64,000 nt of DNA from Schaalia sp. Marseille-Q2122 (GCF_903645355.1 NZ_CAHJXR010000001.1:161344-225343); one strand, 5' to 3'; positions 35,842 to 46,029 are shown, counted from the first letter of the stretch. Translations and numbers: made by a program. The notes: generated by a model not told the origin, from the sequence alone.

Positions 35842-37098
35842 GTGAGCTCCTCAATGTCGAGCACTCGCAGCGGCCCGGCCCCCATCGTGGAGGTCGGGCC
35901 GCTGCGTCTGTGGTCCCCGGTGATCCTGGCCCCAATGGCCGGTGTCACTGACGCGCCCTTCCGTCGCCTGTGCCGCCTGTACGGTGAGGAAGGCCTGCCT
36001 GCTGACCTCACTCCCGGGGTGGCGCGCGAGGCCCTTCGCGGTGTGGATGCGCCCGCTGGCCTGTATGTGACGGAAATGGTGACCTCCCGGGCGCTGGTGG
36101 AGGGGCGTGAACGCACCCGTGATATGGTGCGCCCCGACCCGACCGAGCGGGTGCGCTCCATCCAGCTCTACGGCGTGGACCCGGCGATTATGGGTGCTGC
36201 GGCCCGGGTGCTGGTCGAGGAGGATCTGGCCGACCATATTGACATTAACTTTGGCTGCCCAGTTCCCAAGGTCACGCGCAAGGGTGGGGGAGCGGCCCTG
36301 CCGTGGAAGCGTGATCTTTTCTCCGACATTGTTGCCTCTGTGGTTTCGTGCGCGGAGGAATCAGGGCGCAGGGTTGGGCGCGACGTGCCCGTCACGGTCA
36401 AGATGCGCGTCGGCATTGACGATGATCACGTGACCTTTGAGGACGCCGCGCGGATCGCCCAAAGTAAGGGTGTGGCTGCGGTGGCCCTGCATGCGCGCAC
36501 GCAAACCCAGCATTATTCGGGACACGCCGACTGGACCCAGATCGCGCGCCTGAAGGACATGCTGACCATCCCCGTTTTCGGTAATGGCGACATTTTCGAG
36601 GGCGAGGACGCGGTGCGCATGATGGAGCAGGCCGGCTGTGATGCGGTGGTCATTGGGCGTGGCTGCCAGGGGCGGCCCTGGCTCTTTCGTGACATTGTCG
36701 CTGCCGTTCACGGCCAGGAGATTCCACCCCAGCCTGACCTGCGCGAGATTGCCGATATTATCCTGCGCCACGCCCAGTGGGTGGTGGAGGATCAGGGTGA
36801 TGAGCTGCGTGCCTTGCGTGAGATGCGCAAGCATGTGGGCTGGTATATGCGTGGTTTTTCCGTGGGCGGCCCGGCGCGTGCGGCCCTTAACCTCGTGTCC
36901 TCCCTTGATGAGCTGCGTGAGCGCCTGGCGGAGCTGGATTTGGATCAGCCCTTCCCGCAGGCTGCGCAGGGCCCGCGAGGCCGTGCGGGCGGGGAAAAGA
37001 CCCCGCATTTGCCTGATGGCTGGTTGGACTCGCCGTATTTGACGGAGAGCGAACGAGCTCAGCTGCATATGGCTGAGGATGGAGTGTCTGGTGGCTGA
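35842..37098 (+). CDS. dusB: tRNA-dihydrouridine synthase (DusB type)
   Basis: The 418-residue flavoprotein reduces specific uridines of tRNA. It has LAPMAGVTDAPFRRLC for FMN binding, NFGCPVPKVTRKGGGAAL with the catalytic Cys, and GNGDIFEGEDA. Start is GTG 35842 directly after the glyS stop, or ATG 35854 four codons later. The C-terminus overlaps aroD by 20 bases. The C-terminal helical domain (EMRKHVGWYMRGF) is complete. Confidence 0.92.
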   Translation: MSSSMSSTRSGPAPIVEVGPLRLWSPVILAPMAGVTDAPFRRLCRLYGEEGLPADLTPGVAREALRGVDAPAGLYVTEMVTSRALVEGRERTRDMVRPDPTERVRSIQLYGVDPAIMGAAARVLVEEDLADHIDINFGCPVPKVTRKGGGAALPWKRDLFSDIVASVVSCAEESGRRVGRDVPVTVKMRVGIDDDHVTFEDAARIAQSKGVAAVALHARTQTQHYSGHADWTQIARLKDMLTIPVFGNGDIFEGEDAVRMMEQAGCDAVVIGRGCQGRPWLFRDIVAAVHGQEIPPQPDLREIADIILRHAQWVVEDQGDELRALREMRKHVGWYMRGFSVGGPARAALNLVSSLDELRERLAELDLDQPFPQAAQGPRGRAGGEKTPHLPDGWLDSPYLTESERAQLHMAEDGVSGG

Positions 37099-37942
37099 GA
37101 TGACACAGGAAGCGCGGCGCCGGGTTGTGATTGGACGAGGTCCACGCGGTCGGCGCGTCATGGGGGAGAGGGCCCTTATTATTGTGCCCGTCACCGGCCA
37201 ACCCACGCAGTGTTCCACTGGGATTGTCGGCGATATGCCCGCTGGCGCCTGCCACGATCCTGTGGAGGATTTGGCTTTGGAGTGTGAGCGTGTTGCGAAT
37301 TCTCCGGCGGATCTTATCGAGTGGCGCGTTGACATGTTTGCCCCCTTCCAGCAGGCGCGTACACTCAGCGCTCGGCTTTCCGCATTGGAGCAGGGGTGGA
37401 CGGTGGTGGAGTCTGCGCCGGTGCCTGTGCTTGCGACGATTCGTACCTGCGACGAGGGCGGCGCCGTTTGTCTGTCGGCCCAGGAGTACCACGCATGCGT
37501 GCGCGCTCTTGCCCAGTGGGCGGATGCTGTAGATGTTCAGGTGGGTGCCGAGGGAGCTATTGACTTGATGGAGGAGCTTAAGCTCTCCCGGGCTGTGCTG
37601 GTGGCCTCGAATCATGACTTTGCAGCCACTCCGCCGGAGGATGACGTGTTTGATACCTTGCGTCAGATGCAGTTCCTTGGCGCTGACATTGCCAAGGTTG
37701 CCTACGCTGCGGCTGGACCTGCGGATCTGCTGGCGGTCATGAATGCGCAGATGCGGGCGCGTGATGGCTTGGAAGTTCCGGTGATTGCTATTGCCATGGG
37801 AATTCCAGGGGCAATGAGTCGGATTGCGGGAATGGCTGTGGGGAGTGCAGCGACCTTCGCTACGGTGGGGGCTGCGAGTGCTCCGGGGCAGTTCAGCGCC
37901 CTCCAGGTGCGTGAAGCTCTTGACCTGATGGAGGCCGTTTAA
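37079..37942 (+). CDS. aroD: Type I 3-dehydroquinate dehydratase
   Basis: The enzyme of the shikimate pathway has the Schiff-base Lys in DIAKVAYAA (near residue 205) and the catalytic His in SNHDF (near residue 178). The start could be ATG 37079, GTG 37091 or ATG 37100; the GGATGGAG site fits GTG 37091 best, and I give the longest form. A basic N-terminal extension precedes the barrel. It overlaps dusB and ends at a hairpin. Confidence 0.9.
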   Translation: MECLVAEMTQEARRRVVIGRGPRGRRVMGERALIIVPVTGQPTQCSTGIVGDMPAGACHDPVEDLALECERVANSPADLIEWRVDMFAPFQQARTLSARLSALEQGWTVVESAPVPVLATIRTCDEGGAVCLSAQEYHACVRALAQWADAVDVQVGAEGAIDLMEELKLSRAVLVASNHDFAATPPEDDVFDTLRQMQFLGADIAKVAYAAAGPADLLAVMNAQMRARDGLEVPVIAIAMGIPGAMSRIAGMAVGSAATFATVGAASAPGQFSALQVREALDLMEAV

Positions 37943-37961
37943 GCGGGGGTTTCCTCTGCGG

Positions 37962-37993
37962 ATGCCGCTCCTCACCTATGTGAGGAGCGGCAT
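37962..37993 (+). terminator. Terminator after aroD
   Basis: ATGCCGCTCCTCAC and its complement form a 14-bp stem with a 4-base loop, followed by GTTGTCT. It separates the glyS-dusB-aroD unit from the glycan cluster. Confidence 0.8.
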
Positions 37994-38158
37994 GTTGTCT
38001 ATCCTCGATTTCGCGGTGAACTAAGGGCATCTCATGCCTTTTGATCTGCGTAAAAATAATTCTGAGAGTTCTCTCATTTTCCTTTCATCCCCCTCTGGGG
38101 TGCGGCGGGCAGTGTTATGCCATGCAGCAAAGGCCCTACGGACTGAAAGGAAGCGGAC

Positions 38159-39394
38159 ATGAGTGAGGACCCCATCAAGGTTGTGCTCTACAGTCATGAC
38201 TCCCAAGGCCTGGGGCACGTGCGCCGCAACCTCGCCATCGCCCACCACCTGGCCAACACCCTGCCCGTACTGAGCGGTCGGCCAGTGAGTGGACTCCTTG
38301 TCTCCGGCATCGCGCCCACCATGCGTTTCCCCCTCCCTGAGGGCTTCGACTGGGTGACCATCCCGGGTATTGCCAAAGGAAAGCACGGCTACCAGGCGCG
38401 AAGCCTTGCCACGAAGACCGGTAGTCTCATCCACCTGCGCTCCCAGCTCATCGAAGCCACCCTCTTGAGCTTCGCCCCTGACATCGTCGTCGTTGACCGT
38501 CACATTTACGGCGTGTGGAACGAACTTCGAGGCCCCCTCGAGAAACTACGCGCTACCCACCCGCACAGCCGCGTGGTCCTCGGCCTGCGTGAAATCCTTG
38601 ACGAACCGCACATCGCCGCAGCCGAATGGGAAGCCCTGGGCGATCCGGACCTCATGCGTGGCCTTGTGGATGAGGTGTGGGCCTACGGTGACCCCAAGGT
38701 CCACAGCCTCATCGCCAGCGGTGAAGCCCCTGCAGCCCTCCAGGATCGCATCCGATTCACCGGATACCTCGCTCATGGACGCCGAGTCACCGACTCCGTC
38801 CAAGCCCACCTGGAAGGCCCCTACATTCTCACTACCGCAGGGGGTGGCTCCGATGGCCTGGCACTGCTCACCGCAGCCGTGCAAGCCAAGGTCCCCGCAC
38901 CTTACCGGCACCTGGTGGTCACCGGCCCGCAAATGAGCGACGAGGACTACGAGAAGATCCGTGAGCTCGCCTCGCCCCACACCGAAATCCTGCGCTCCCT
39001 GCCTGGCCTTGGCCTGCACATCAGCCACGCGTCGGCGGTCATTGCCATGGGCGGCTACAACACGGCCTGCGAAATCCTGGCCACCGACACCCCAGCCCTC
39101 ATTGTGCCCCGCGAAGAACCCCGCAAAGAGCAGCTCATTCGCGCCCAAGCCCTCCACGCCGTCGGAGGTGTCGACTACCTGCGCACCGTGCAGCTCAGCC
39201 CTGCAGCTCTCGCGGACTGGATGAGTCAGGTCGCTGGGCACAGCATTGACCGCTCCTCCATCAACCGCGATGGACTCAGTAACGTCCCCCGCCTGGCCTG
39301 CGCGCTTATCGCCCAAGCCCACGAAGAAGACACTGCCCCCTGCGGGCACACCACCCTAACCCCCGCCCTGGCAACCATTGGAGGTGCCCTGTGA
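38159..39394 (+). CDS. MurG-like GT-B glycosyltransferase, first gene of glycan cluster
   Basis: The 411-residue protein begins with VVLYSHDSQGLGHVRRNLA, the glycine/His-rich acceptor loop of GT28-like enzymes. It ends with a nucleotide-sugar site region (SHASAVIAMGGYNTACEIL, then LIVPREEPRKEQLIRA) resembling MurG and glycolipid transferases. It likely moves a sugar onto a lipid or small acceptor at the inner membrane face. GAAAGGAAGCGG precedes the ATG. It overlaps the next gene (GTGA) and heads a six-gene overlapping operon. Confidence 0.82.
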   Translation: MSEDPIKVVLYSHDSQGLGHVRRNLAIAHHLANTLPVLSGRPVSGLLVSGIAPTMRFPLPEGFDWVTIPGIAKGKHGYQARSLATKTGSLIHLRSQLIEATLLSFAPDIVVVDRHIYGVWNELRGPLEKLRATHPHSRVVLGLREILDEPHIAAAEWEALGDPDLMRGLVDEVWAYGDPKVHSLIASGEAPAALQDRIRFTGYLAHGRRVTDSVQAHLEGPYILTTAGGGSDGLALLTAAVQAKVPAPYRHLVVTGPQMSDEDYEKIRELASPHTEILRSLPGLGLHISHASAVIAMGGYNTACEILATDTPALIVPREEPRKEQLIRAQALHAVGGVDYLRTVQLSPAALADWMSQVAGHSIDRSSINRDGLSNVPRLACALIAQAHEEDTAPCGHTTLTPALATIGGAL

Positions 39395-40635
39395 CCCGCA
39401 TCGGCTACGTTCTTAAGGTCTACCCGCGTTTTTCTGAGACCTTCATCGTCACCGAAATCCTCGCCCGCGAAGCCCACGGCGACGACCTGACGATCTTCGC
39501 CCTTCGACCCACCACCGACGCACGCTTTCACCCCGAGATCGCGCGCGTCCAAGCCCCCGTCAAGTGGGTGCCCCGCCCCCTCAAGCCCTCCGAACTGTGG
39601 GCGCAGCTGACCTCCACTCTCCTCGAAGGAGACCTGGCCGAGGCTTTCGCAGCACTCCTGCCCGAAATCGCCGACCTGCCCGGAGACGAGGTCGCCCAAG
39701 GTATTGCGCTGGCAAAAATGGCGCGCGACGAAGGTATCACCCACCTGCACGCCCATTTCGCTTCCTTGGCGGGACGCACCGCGTGGATGGCCTCGCGACT
39801 AACCGGCATTCCCTACACCGTCACCACCCACGCCAAGGACATCTACCACAAGTCCGTTGACCGCGATTGGCTCCGCAAGGTCTGCGGGGAGGCCGCGCGC
39901 GTCATCGCCATCAGCCGCTTCAACTACTCCTTCCTGGAAGAAGCACTTGCCGGAACGGGCGCCAATATCTCCCTGCAGTACAACGCCCTTGAACTGGAGC
40001 GCTTCCCCATGCGCAACAACGACACCCTCACCCCAGACACCAGCGCCGCCGCCCACGGCCGCGCACTCAAGGTCCTGGCCGTGGGACGCCTCGTCCCCAA
40101 GAAGGGCTTCCACGATCTCATCACCGCCGCCGACCTGGCACGCAAGTCCGGCGTCAACCTTGAGGTCACGATCGCCGGGGATGGCGAATTGCGCGACGCC
40201 CTCGAGGCACAGATCCGCGACCTCAACCTGTCTGACACGGTGCGCCTCATCGGCCCGCAAACCCAGGCGGAAATCCGCAAACTCCTGGGCGAGGCCGACC
40301 TGTCCGTGACCCCCTGCATCCCCGCCGACGACGGCAATATTGACGGCCTGCCCACCGTCATCCTCGAAGCGATGGCCTGCGGTACCCCCGTCATTGCCAC
40401 CGCCATCTCAGGCCTGCCCGAAGTCGTCATCCACGACCACACGGGGATCCTCCTCCAACCCGGCCAACCCCACTCCCTGGCAAGCGCCCTGAGCGCCGTC
40501 GCCCGCGGCGAGGTCGACACCGCCGAATTGGCCACCCACGCTCGTGAACTCATCAACGACTCCTTTGACTCTCGCCGGCAGGCAGCAACGCTGTCAGCAT
40601 GGCAGAGCGCTCCTGCCACGGAAAGGACCGCATAA
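39391..40635 (+). CDS. GT4-family glycosyltransferase
   Basis: The 414-residue protein starts at GTG 39391. YPRFSETFIVTEI near the N-terminus and a C-terminal GT4 domain (VGRLVPKKGFHDLI; LPTVILEAMACGTPVIAT) resemble exopolysaccharide transferases such as WcaL/AmsK. It should add a sugar retaining configuration to the growing glycan in the cytosol. The stop overlaps the next ATG (TAATG). Confidence 0.87.
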   Translation: MTRIGYVLKVYPRFSETFIVTEILAREAHGDDLTIFALRPTTDARFHPEIARVQAPVKWVPRPLKPSELWAQLTSTLLEGDLAEAFAALLPEIADLPGDEVAQGIALAKMARDEGITHLHAHFASLAGRTAWMASRLTGIPYTVTTHAKDIYHKSVDRDWLRKVCGEAARVIAISRFNYSFLEEALAGTGANISLQYNALELERFPMRNNDTLTPDTSAAAHGRALKVLAVGRLVPKKGFHDLITAADLARKSGVNLEVTIAGDGELRDALEAQIRDLNLSDTVRLIGPQTQAEIRKLLGEADLSVTPCIPADDGNIDGLPTVILEAMACGTPVIATAISGLPEVVIHDHTGILLQPGQPHSLASALSAVARGEVDTAELATHARELINDSFDSRRQAATLSAWQSAPATERTA

Positions 40636-41801
40636 TGCGTATCGCCTACGTCTGCGTGGACCCAGGCATCCCCGTTTTTGGCACCAAGGGAGCCTCCGTC
40701 CACATTCAAGAAGTGATCCGTCAGATGCGCGCTCGCGGCCACGAGGTGACCGTCCACGCCGTGCGGCGCGGTAACGAGGTACCCGCCGATCTCGCTGACC
40801 TGCAGGTCATCGACTACCCCATTCACGTCAAGGAGCCCGCCGAGCGCGAACTGGCCCAGCAGGAAGCCTCCCGAGCCATCGCCGACACTCTCATCCTTGA
40901 CGCCCCGGACGTGGTCTACGAACGCTACTCGCTGTTCTCCACCGTCATTGCCGACCTGCGCGCTGCCGCCACCCAACGCGCCGGAGAACACTCTTGGGAG
41001 CCCGTTTCGATCCTCGAAGTGAATGCGCCCCTCATTGAAGAGCAGGCCGCCCACCGCATCCTCGTTCACGAGGAGGACGCTTGGGCTGCTCTGCGCGCAC
41101 AGGTGCAGGCCGCTAACGCCACCATCTGCGTCTCTGACCCCGTCAGCGGATGGGTGCGTGCCCACACTGGCTCTGAGCGCGTCCACACGGTCGCTAATGG
41201 TGTGAACGTCGAACGCATTCACCCTCAGCCGGAGGATCCTTCGGCAGTGGTTGTCACCTTCGTTGGCACCCTCAAACCCTGGCACGGTGTGCCCGACCTG
41301 CTTGAGGCGGCCTCCCTGGCCGAGCGACCCTGGCAGCTGCGCATTCTCGGTGATGGACCCGAGCGCGCCGTCCTCGAAGAACGCGCCCGCGACCTGGGAG
41401 TAGACGCCGACTTCCGCGGGGCAATCCCCCCGGCTGACATGCCCGCGCACCTGGCCGGATCAGCCATTGCTGTCGCCCCCTACCCGGCGCCCGATAGCGA
41501 GGACGCCCACTATTTCTCGCCCTTGAAGGTCTACGAGTACATGGCTGCTGGCCTGCCTGTTGTTGCGACCTCCATCGGCCAGATTCCTGAGGTCTTGCAG
41601 GGCGCTGGAGTGCTCGTCACCCCCTCAGCTCCGGCCGAGCTCTCTGCCGCCATTGACGCCCTGGCTGCTGACCCGGCCCTCCGGGCTGACCTGGGCGCGA
41701 AGGGCCGCGATTTGGCGCAGACTCAGCACTCCTGGGCAGGAGTGGTTGCCCGCATTTTCCGCCTCGCTGGACTCACTGACATGGATGTGGAGGAGTCGTG
41801 A
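40635..41801 (+). CDS. GT4-family glycosyltransferase
   Basis: The 388-residue GT-B protein has an N-terminal acceptor domain starting MRIAYVCVDPGIPVFG with the glycine-rich FGTKGASVHIQE, and a C-terminal VGTLKPWHGVPDLL and FSPLKVYEYMAAGLPVVAT, typical of GT4 enzymes. Sugar and linkage cannot be read. It overlaps both neighbours, so it is translated with them. Confidence 0.87.
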   Translation: MRIAYVCVDPGIPVFGTKGASVHIQEVIRQMRARGHEVTVHAVRRGNEVPADLADLQVIDYPIHVKEPAERELAQQEASRAIADTLILDAPDVVYERYSLFSTVIADLRAAATQRAGEHSWEPVSILEVNAPLIEEQAAHRILVHEEDAWAALRAQVQAANATICVSDPVSGWVRAHTGSERVHTVANGVNVERIHPQPEDPSAVVVTFVGTLKPWHGVPDLLEAASLAERPWQLRILGDGPERAVLEERARDLGVDADFRGAIPPADMPAHLAGSAIAVAPYPAPDSEDAHYFSPLKVYEYMAAGLPVVATSIGQIPEVLQGAGVLVTPSAPAELSAAIDALAADPALRADLGAKGRDLAQTQHSWAGVVARIFRLAGLTDMDVEES

Positions 41802-43603
41802 AAACTCACAGGAAACCTCAGGCGACCCGGCGCACTCTGGCGCTGGTACGCCCCGAGATTAAGCCCCAATGGCCAATGATCTCTGTGGGCGTGCTTGCCC
41901 TCATGCTTGAGGTTGCCTTTCGCGTTCTCGAACCCTGGCCGCTCAAGATCGTTATCGACGATGCCCTCACCCCCACCCCCGGCGAGGGCGCTGCCGCTGT
42001 CCTCGACCCGCTGATGCTGCTCTTTGTCTGCGGTGGCCTACTTGTCAGCACGGTCGCCCTTCGCGCCGCAGCGAACTACCTGGCTACCGTCTGCTTCGCT
42101 ATCGTCGGCTCGCGCGTGGCGGCCTCCCTGCGCGCCCGCGTCTTCCGCCACGTGCAAAGCCTCGACCAGCAGTTCCACGCTCAAAACCGCAGTGCTGACA
42201 CCGTCCAACGTATCGTCTCGGACGTAGCCCGCCTTCAAGAGGTAGCGATCACCGCTGGCCTTCCCTTGCTCGCCAATATTGCGACCCTGCTGGTCATGCT
42301 CGTCGTCATGTTCGTCCTTGACCCTCTGCTTGCAGGCGTCGTGGTGATTGCCATCATCGTGTTTTTTCTGGGCTCTCGCGGCACGTCTTCACGGATTACC
42401 GTTGCCTCTCGTAAGAGCCGCAAGGGTGAAGGCCAGCTGGCGAATACCGCACAAGAATCCCTGGCTTCCATCAAGGTCGTGCAGACCTACGGCCTGGAAT
42501 CCCTCATTGAGAAGCGCTTCATTGGCGCGAACCAGGCTTCCCTCATTGAAGGCATCAAGACCCTGCGACTCTCCGCCCGCCTGGAGCGCAGCACTGACGT
42601 CATCGTTGGCCTGGCTACGGCAGCGGTCCTCATCGGCGGCGGATGGCGAGTCCTCAGCGGAGGGATGACCGTCGGTTCCCTCGTTCTTTTTACCACCTAC
42701 CTGCGCACCACCATGAAGCCCCTGCGTGACATGGCCAAGTACACGGGACGAATCGCTAAGGCCTCAGCCTCGGGCGAACGCGTTGCGGACCTGATGGCTA
42801 TTCAACCTGAGATCGTCACCCCCGCAGATCCTGTCCGTCCCGAAGCCTTCCGCGGCTGGCTCCACTTTGAAGACGTCTACACCCAATACGAGGGACGTAC
42901 CATCCTCAAGGGCGTTGACCTGCGCGTCCGCCCCGGCGAGTACGTCGCCATCATTGGCCCGTCGGGTGCAGGCAAGTCCACGCTGGTATCTCTGCTTACC
43001 CGCGCTCAGGACCCGACCTCGGGGCAGGTCATGCTCGATGAGTACCCGCTGCCAGACCTGGATCTAACCCAGTTGCGCGCCAATATCTCCACCCTCCACC
43101 AGGAGGCCGTCCTCTTTGCCGGCACCATCCGCGAAAATATCCGCATGGGCCGGATGGACGCCACCGACGCTGAGGTTGAAGCCGCCGCCCGGGCAGCCAA
43201 CGCCGAACCCTTCATCCTCGCCCAGCCTCAGGGCTACGAAACAGTGGTTGGCGAACGCGGCGGCACCCTTTCAGGCGGCCAACGCCAACGTATCGCCATC
43301 GCTCGCGCACTCCTGCGTGACGCTCCTGTGGTTATCCTTGATGAAGCGACCACCGGCCTTGATCCCGAAGCAGCCTCCCAGGTACTTGACGCCATCGACA
43401 GCCTGGTCAAGGGCCGCACCACCTTGGCAGTGACCCACGACGTTGAGGTAGTCCTGCGCGCCAGCCGCGTGCTGTGGCTCCAAGACGGACAGGTCCTCCT
43501 TGATGCCCCACCCGCAAAGCTCCTTGAAGAGTCCGAAACCTTCCGGCAATGGGTGTCCACCTCTGGACGCTCCGCAGACGACATCCGAGTGGAGAACGCA
43601 TGA
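41798..43603 (+). CDS. MsbA-like ABC exporter (fused membrane and ATPase domains)
   Basis: The 601-residue half-transporter has six predicted membrane segments (residues ~25-310) and a C-terminal ATPase. Walker A is GPSGAGKST, the signature LSGGQRQRIAIARAL, and Walker B VVILDEATTG. A homodimer would flip a lipid-linked or free glycoconjugate made by the surrounding enzymes. Start is GTG 41798 overlapping the upstream stop. Confidence 0.9.
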   Translation: MKTHRKPQATRRTLALVRPEIKPQWPMISVGVLALMLEVAFRVLEPWPLKIVIDDALTPTPGEGAAAVLDPLMLLFVCGGLLVSTVALRAAANYLATVCFAIVGSRVAASLRARVFRHVQSLDQQFHAQNRSADTVQRIVSDVARLQEVAITAGLPLLANIATLLVMLVVMFVLDPLLAGVVVIAIIVFFLGSRGTSSRITVASRKSRKGEGQLANTAQESLASIKVVQTYGLESLIEKRFIGANQASLIEGIKTLRLSARLERSTDVIVGLATAAVLIGGGWRVLSGGMTVGSLVLFTTYLRTTMKPLRDMAKYTGRIAKASASGERVADLMAIQPEIVTPADPVRPEAFRGWLHFEDVYTQYEGRTILKGVDLRVRPGEYVAIIGPSGAGKSTLVSLLTRAQDPTSGQVMLDEYPLPDLDLTQLRANISTLHQEAVLFAGTIRENIRMGRMDATDAEVEAAARAANAEPFILAQPQGYETVVGERGGTLSGGQRQRIAIARALLRDAPVVILDEATTGLDPEAASQVLDAIDSLVKGRTTLAVTHDVEVVLRASRVLWLQDGQVLLDAPPAKLLEESETFRQWVSTSGRSADDIRVENA

Positions 43604-44859
43604 ACACCCTTGAAGCTCTTAATCTTCTTCTCGACGGCCCTCGCCTGAGCGAACTCTACGGTCGTGACGTGAGGGTTAACCGCCTGCGCATCAAGCCCGA
43701 GGTCTCCATCATCGCCTCGGTCAAAGACGCTCACACTGACGCAGAGCTCGGCTGGATGCGCCTCCTGTGGCCCGTCAGTCACTCTAAGGCTCGTAAAGCC
43801 AGTCAGCAGGCCGAAGCCAACGGCTACTCCACGGTCATTCGTGAAATGTCCGACGGCCTCATTTGCGATAGTGGCCCCATCGCCACCGACCCCGCCCTGC
43901 TGCCCTACTTCGCAGAACTGGGCACCATCTACCCCTCGCTTCCCTTCCACCCCCTGGGCAGTGAGAACGCCCAAATCCTGCGTTACAACCCTCTACGCCG
44001 CCTGGTGGTGCGCAATGAATTGGGCGTGGTCCGGGTGCAGGCCAACCCCTCGGTCCTCACCCACGAGCTTTACACCTTCCTTGAAAGCATCGTGCCCCTG
44101 CCTGAGCGTATGGACACCCGAACACACAGCATCCACCACGCCAACCCGCACATGCCCAGTGCCTATGACTACGCCGGAGTGGTGCCAATGCCTGCCGAAA
44201 GTGCAGGAAAATACGGGGTGAACACCGGCCAGCATGCCAGTGTCTTGGCTTACTGTGGCAACTCTGACCTCAGTGCTTGCGACAATATCCTTGACCGCGA
44301 CACCGTCTGCCTGGCCTACCACTACGACGCCGGTCGCCTCTTCGCTGGCCTGCACCTGGGTATTGCCGTCATGCCGCCGCGCCTGGCATCAGCTGTGACG
44401 GGACGGGCCTCGAACCCCAGGCGCCAGGCGATGGCTCACGCGGGGATCCTTGAGTATCTCAGTGCGTCAACGGCGCGGCGCATGCGTGACATTGCCAGCA
44501 GCATCTCCCTGCCCTCGGGCAGTCCTCTCATGCTCAGTCACGGTGATGCCTCTCCCGATCAGGTCCTTATTGAAGGCTCGACCGGGCGCCTGTGGCTGAC
44601 GGACTTTGACCGGGTCTGCCTGGCGCCGGCCACGAAGGATGTTGGCTCCTACATCGCTGAATGCGATGAGGAGCAGGCCGAGGCTTTCCTCAGTGGCTAC
44701 GCCGCAGGCGGGGCCTACGTGCCCGCTCTTGCTGATATTCGCATGGCGCAGGCGGCTTCGCTCATGGAGCGCGCCGTTGAACCGCTGCGCACCGGCGACC
44801 CCCTGTGGCACCACAGTATTAACACCCGCCTGGACCGCATTGAGGAGCTGATTCGATGA
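43600..44859 (+). CDS. Aminoglycoside-phosphotransferase-fold kinase, first of pair
   Basis: The 419-residue protein starts at ATG 43600 (ATGA overlap with the exporter). The C-terminal half has the APH/choline-kinase catalytic loop SHGDASPDQVLI and the metal motif LTDFDRV. The usual Asn of HxDxxxxN is Gln here. The N-terminal lobe is long. Such kinases phosphorylate small hydroxyl compounds, sugars or choline. Here the acceptor is probably part of the glycoconjugate, which is an inference from context. Confidence 0.72.
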   Translation: MNTLEALNLLLDGPRLSELYGRDVRVNRLRIKPEVSIIASVKDAHTDAELGWMRLLWPVSHSKARKASQQAEANGYSTVIREMSDGLICDSGPIATDPALLPYFAELGTIYPSLPFHPLGSENAQILRYNPLRRLVVRNELGVVRVQANPSVLTHELYTFLESIVPLPERMDTRTHSIHHANPHMPSAYDYAGVVPMPAESAGKYGVNTGQHASVLAYCGNSDLSACDNILDRDTVCLAYHYDAGRLFAGLHLGIAVMPPRLASAVTGRASNPRRQAMAHAGILEYLSASTARRMRDIASSISLPSGSPLMLSHGDASPDQVLIEGSTGRLWLTDFDRVCLAPATKDVGSYIAECDEEQAEAFLSGYAAGGAYVPALADIRMAQAASLMERAVEPLRTGDPLWHHSINTRLDRIEELIR

Positions 44860-45983
44860 GCATCTCCACCGCTGGAACAGTCTCCTCTGAAGGGGTTGAG
44901 CACCGTAGCCCCGCATTGGCGCGTCTTTACAGCCTCCATGCCGACCAGGACATTGTCAAAGACCACGATGGCGGTGGGGAAGTGGACCTCGCCCATCCGT
45001 TGCTCACCTCCATTCGCCGCGCCTGGCCAGCACCAGACGGTGGCCTCATCTGTGAAGGATACGACGCTGCGGGTCTGCTGCGAGCGGGCAGTATTGACGC
45101 CCAGGGCAATGCGTGGGTCGCCCCCTACGCCACCGATAAGAAACTGCCGACCCTTTGTCCTCCCTACGAGGCGACCCTCGCCGTTCATCGTCTGGGTAAG
45201 CGTGCGGTGGTCATCGGCCGCGACGAGGTCACCAAGTACCTGCGCCGTGGGAAAGCCCAGGGCATTGCCGATGCCACCAGCGTTGTCAGCCGCCTGTGCG
45301 AACGTGCGGGTCTGGGCAGTGCCACAGTGACTGGCGTAGGGGAAGCTCACCTGTCTTTTAGCCTTCTGCCCGGCAGGACCCTTCACTCCCTGGCTGAGGA
45401 AGGCCTAGAAGGTTGGAAGACTCTTGAAGAACACTGGCCGGCACTGGCCGAGCAGCACGCTGACCTGCCTCTACACGCGCCTGAGAAGGAGGCGCATGTG
45501 CTGCGCACCTGGTACAAGCATGCCCTCCGTCACGATTCGGTGGAGTCCTTGGGATTGCTGGGGATGGCCGTTGACGAGGTCTGCGCCGAACTCAGTGACG
45601 CTGAGCGCCAGAGCCCGCAGGACCAGTGGGTGAGCGCCCACAGGGATCTGCATGACAAGCAACTCCTGTGGGATGGGTTCAGGTTGAGCGTCCTCGACCT
45701 GGATACAGCCGCCCGCGCGGAAGCCGCCCTTGACCTGGGGAATCTTCGCGCGCACATGGAACTTCGCATGTTGCAGGGACGCTTCCCCGCCACCATGCGT
45801 TCCTCCCTCATGGACACCATCGAGGTCATTGCCAACACCCTTGAGGTGCCCCAGCAGCGTCTAGCGACCTACGAGAAGGCCAGTCGCCTACGCCTCGCCT
45901 TCGTCTATTCCTTCCGCCCCTCCGCGCAACAGTGGCTTGCGGATTGGGTGGAGGCCACCCTTTCAGCCCGCTGGGATTGCTGA
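44856..45983 (+). CDS. Aminoglycoside-phosphotransferase-fold kinase, second of pair
   Basis: The 375-residue protein has SAHRDLHDKQLLWDG as catalytic loop and LSVLDLDTAARAEAALDLGN as metal-binding segment. Like its neighbour it shows Gln at the position of the conserved Asn, so the two look like distant paralogues sharing an altered active site. It overlaps the first kinase (ATGA) and closes the operon; a 208-base gap follows. Confidence 0.72.
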   Translation: MSISTAGTVSSEGVEHRSPALARLYSLHADQDIVKDHDGGGEVDLAHPLLTSIRRAWPAPDGGLICEGYDAAGLLRAGSIDAQGNAWVAPYATDKKLPTLCPPYEATLAVHRLGKRAVVIGRDEVTKYLRRGKAQGIADATSVVSRLCERAGLGSATVTGVGEAHLSFSLLPGRTLHSLAEEGLEGWKTLEEHWPALAEQHADLPLHAPEKEAHVLRTWYKHALRHDSVESLGLLGMAVDEVCAELSDAERQSPQDQWVSAHRDLHDKQLLWDGFRLSVLDLDTAARAEAALDLGNLRAHMELRMLQGRFPATMRSSLMDTIEVIANTLEVPQQRLATYEKASRLRLAFVYSFRPSAQQWLADWVEATLSARWDC

Positions 45984-46029
45984 GGCGGCTGAAGCGCCTG
46001 AGCCTGCGGCCAGCAGGCGTGGCGCTCGC

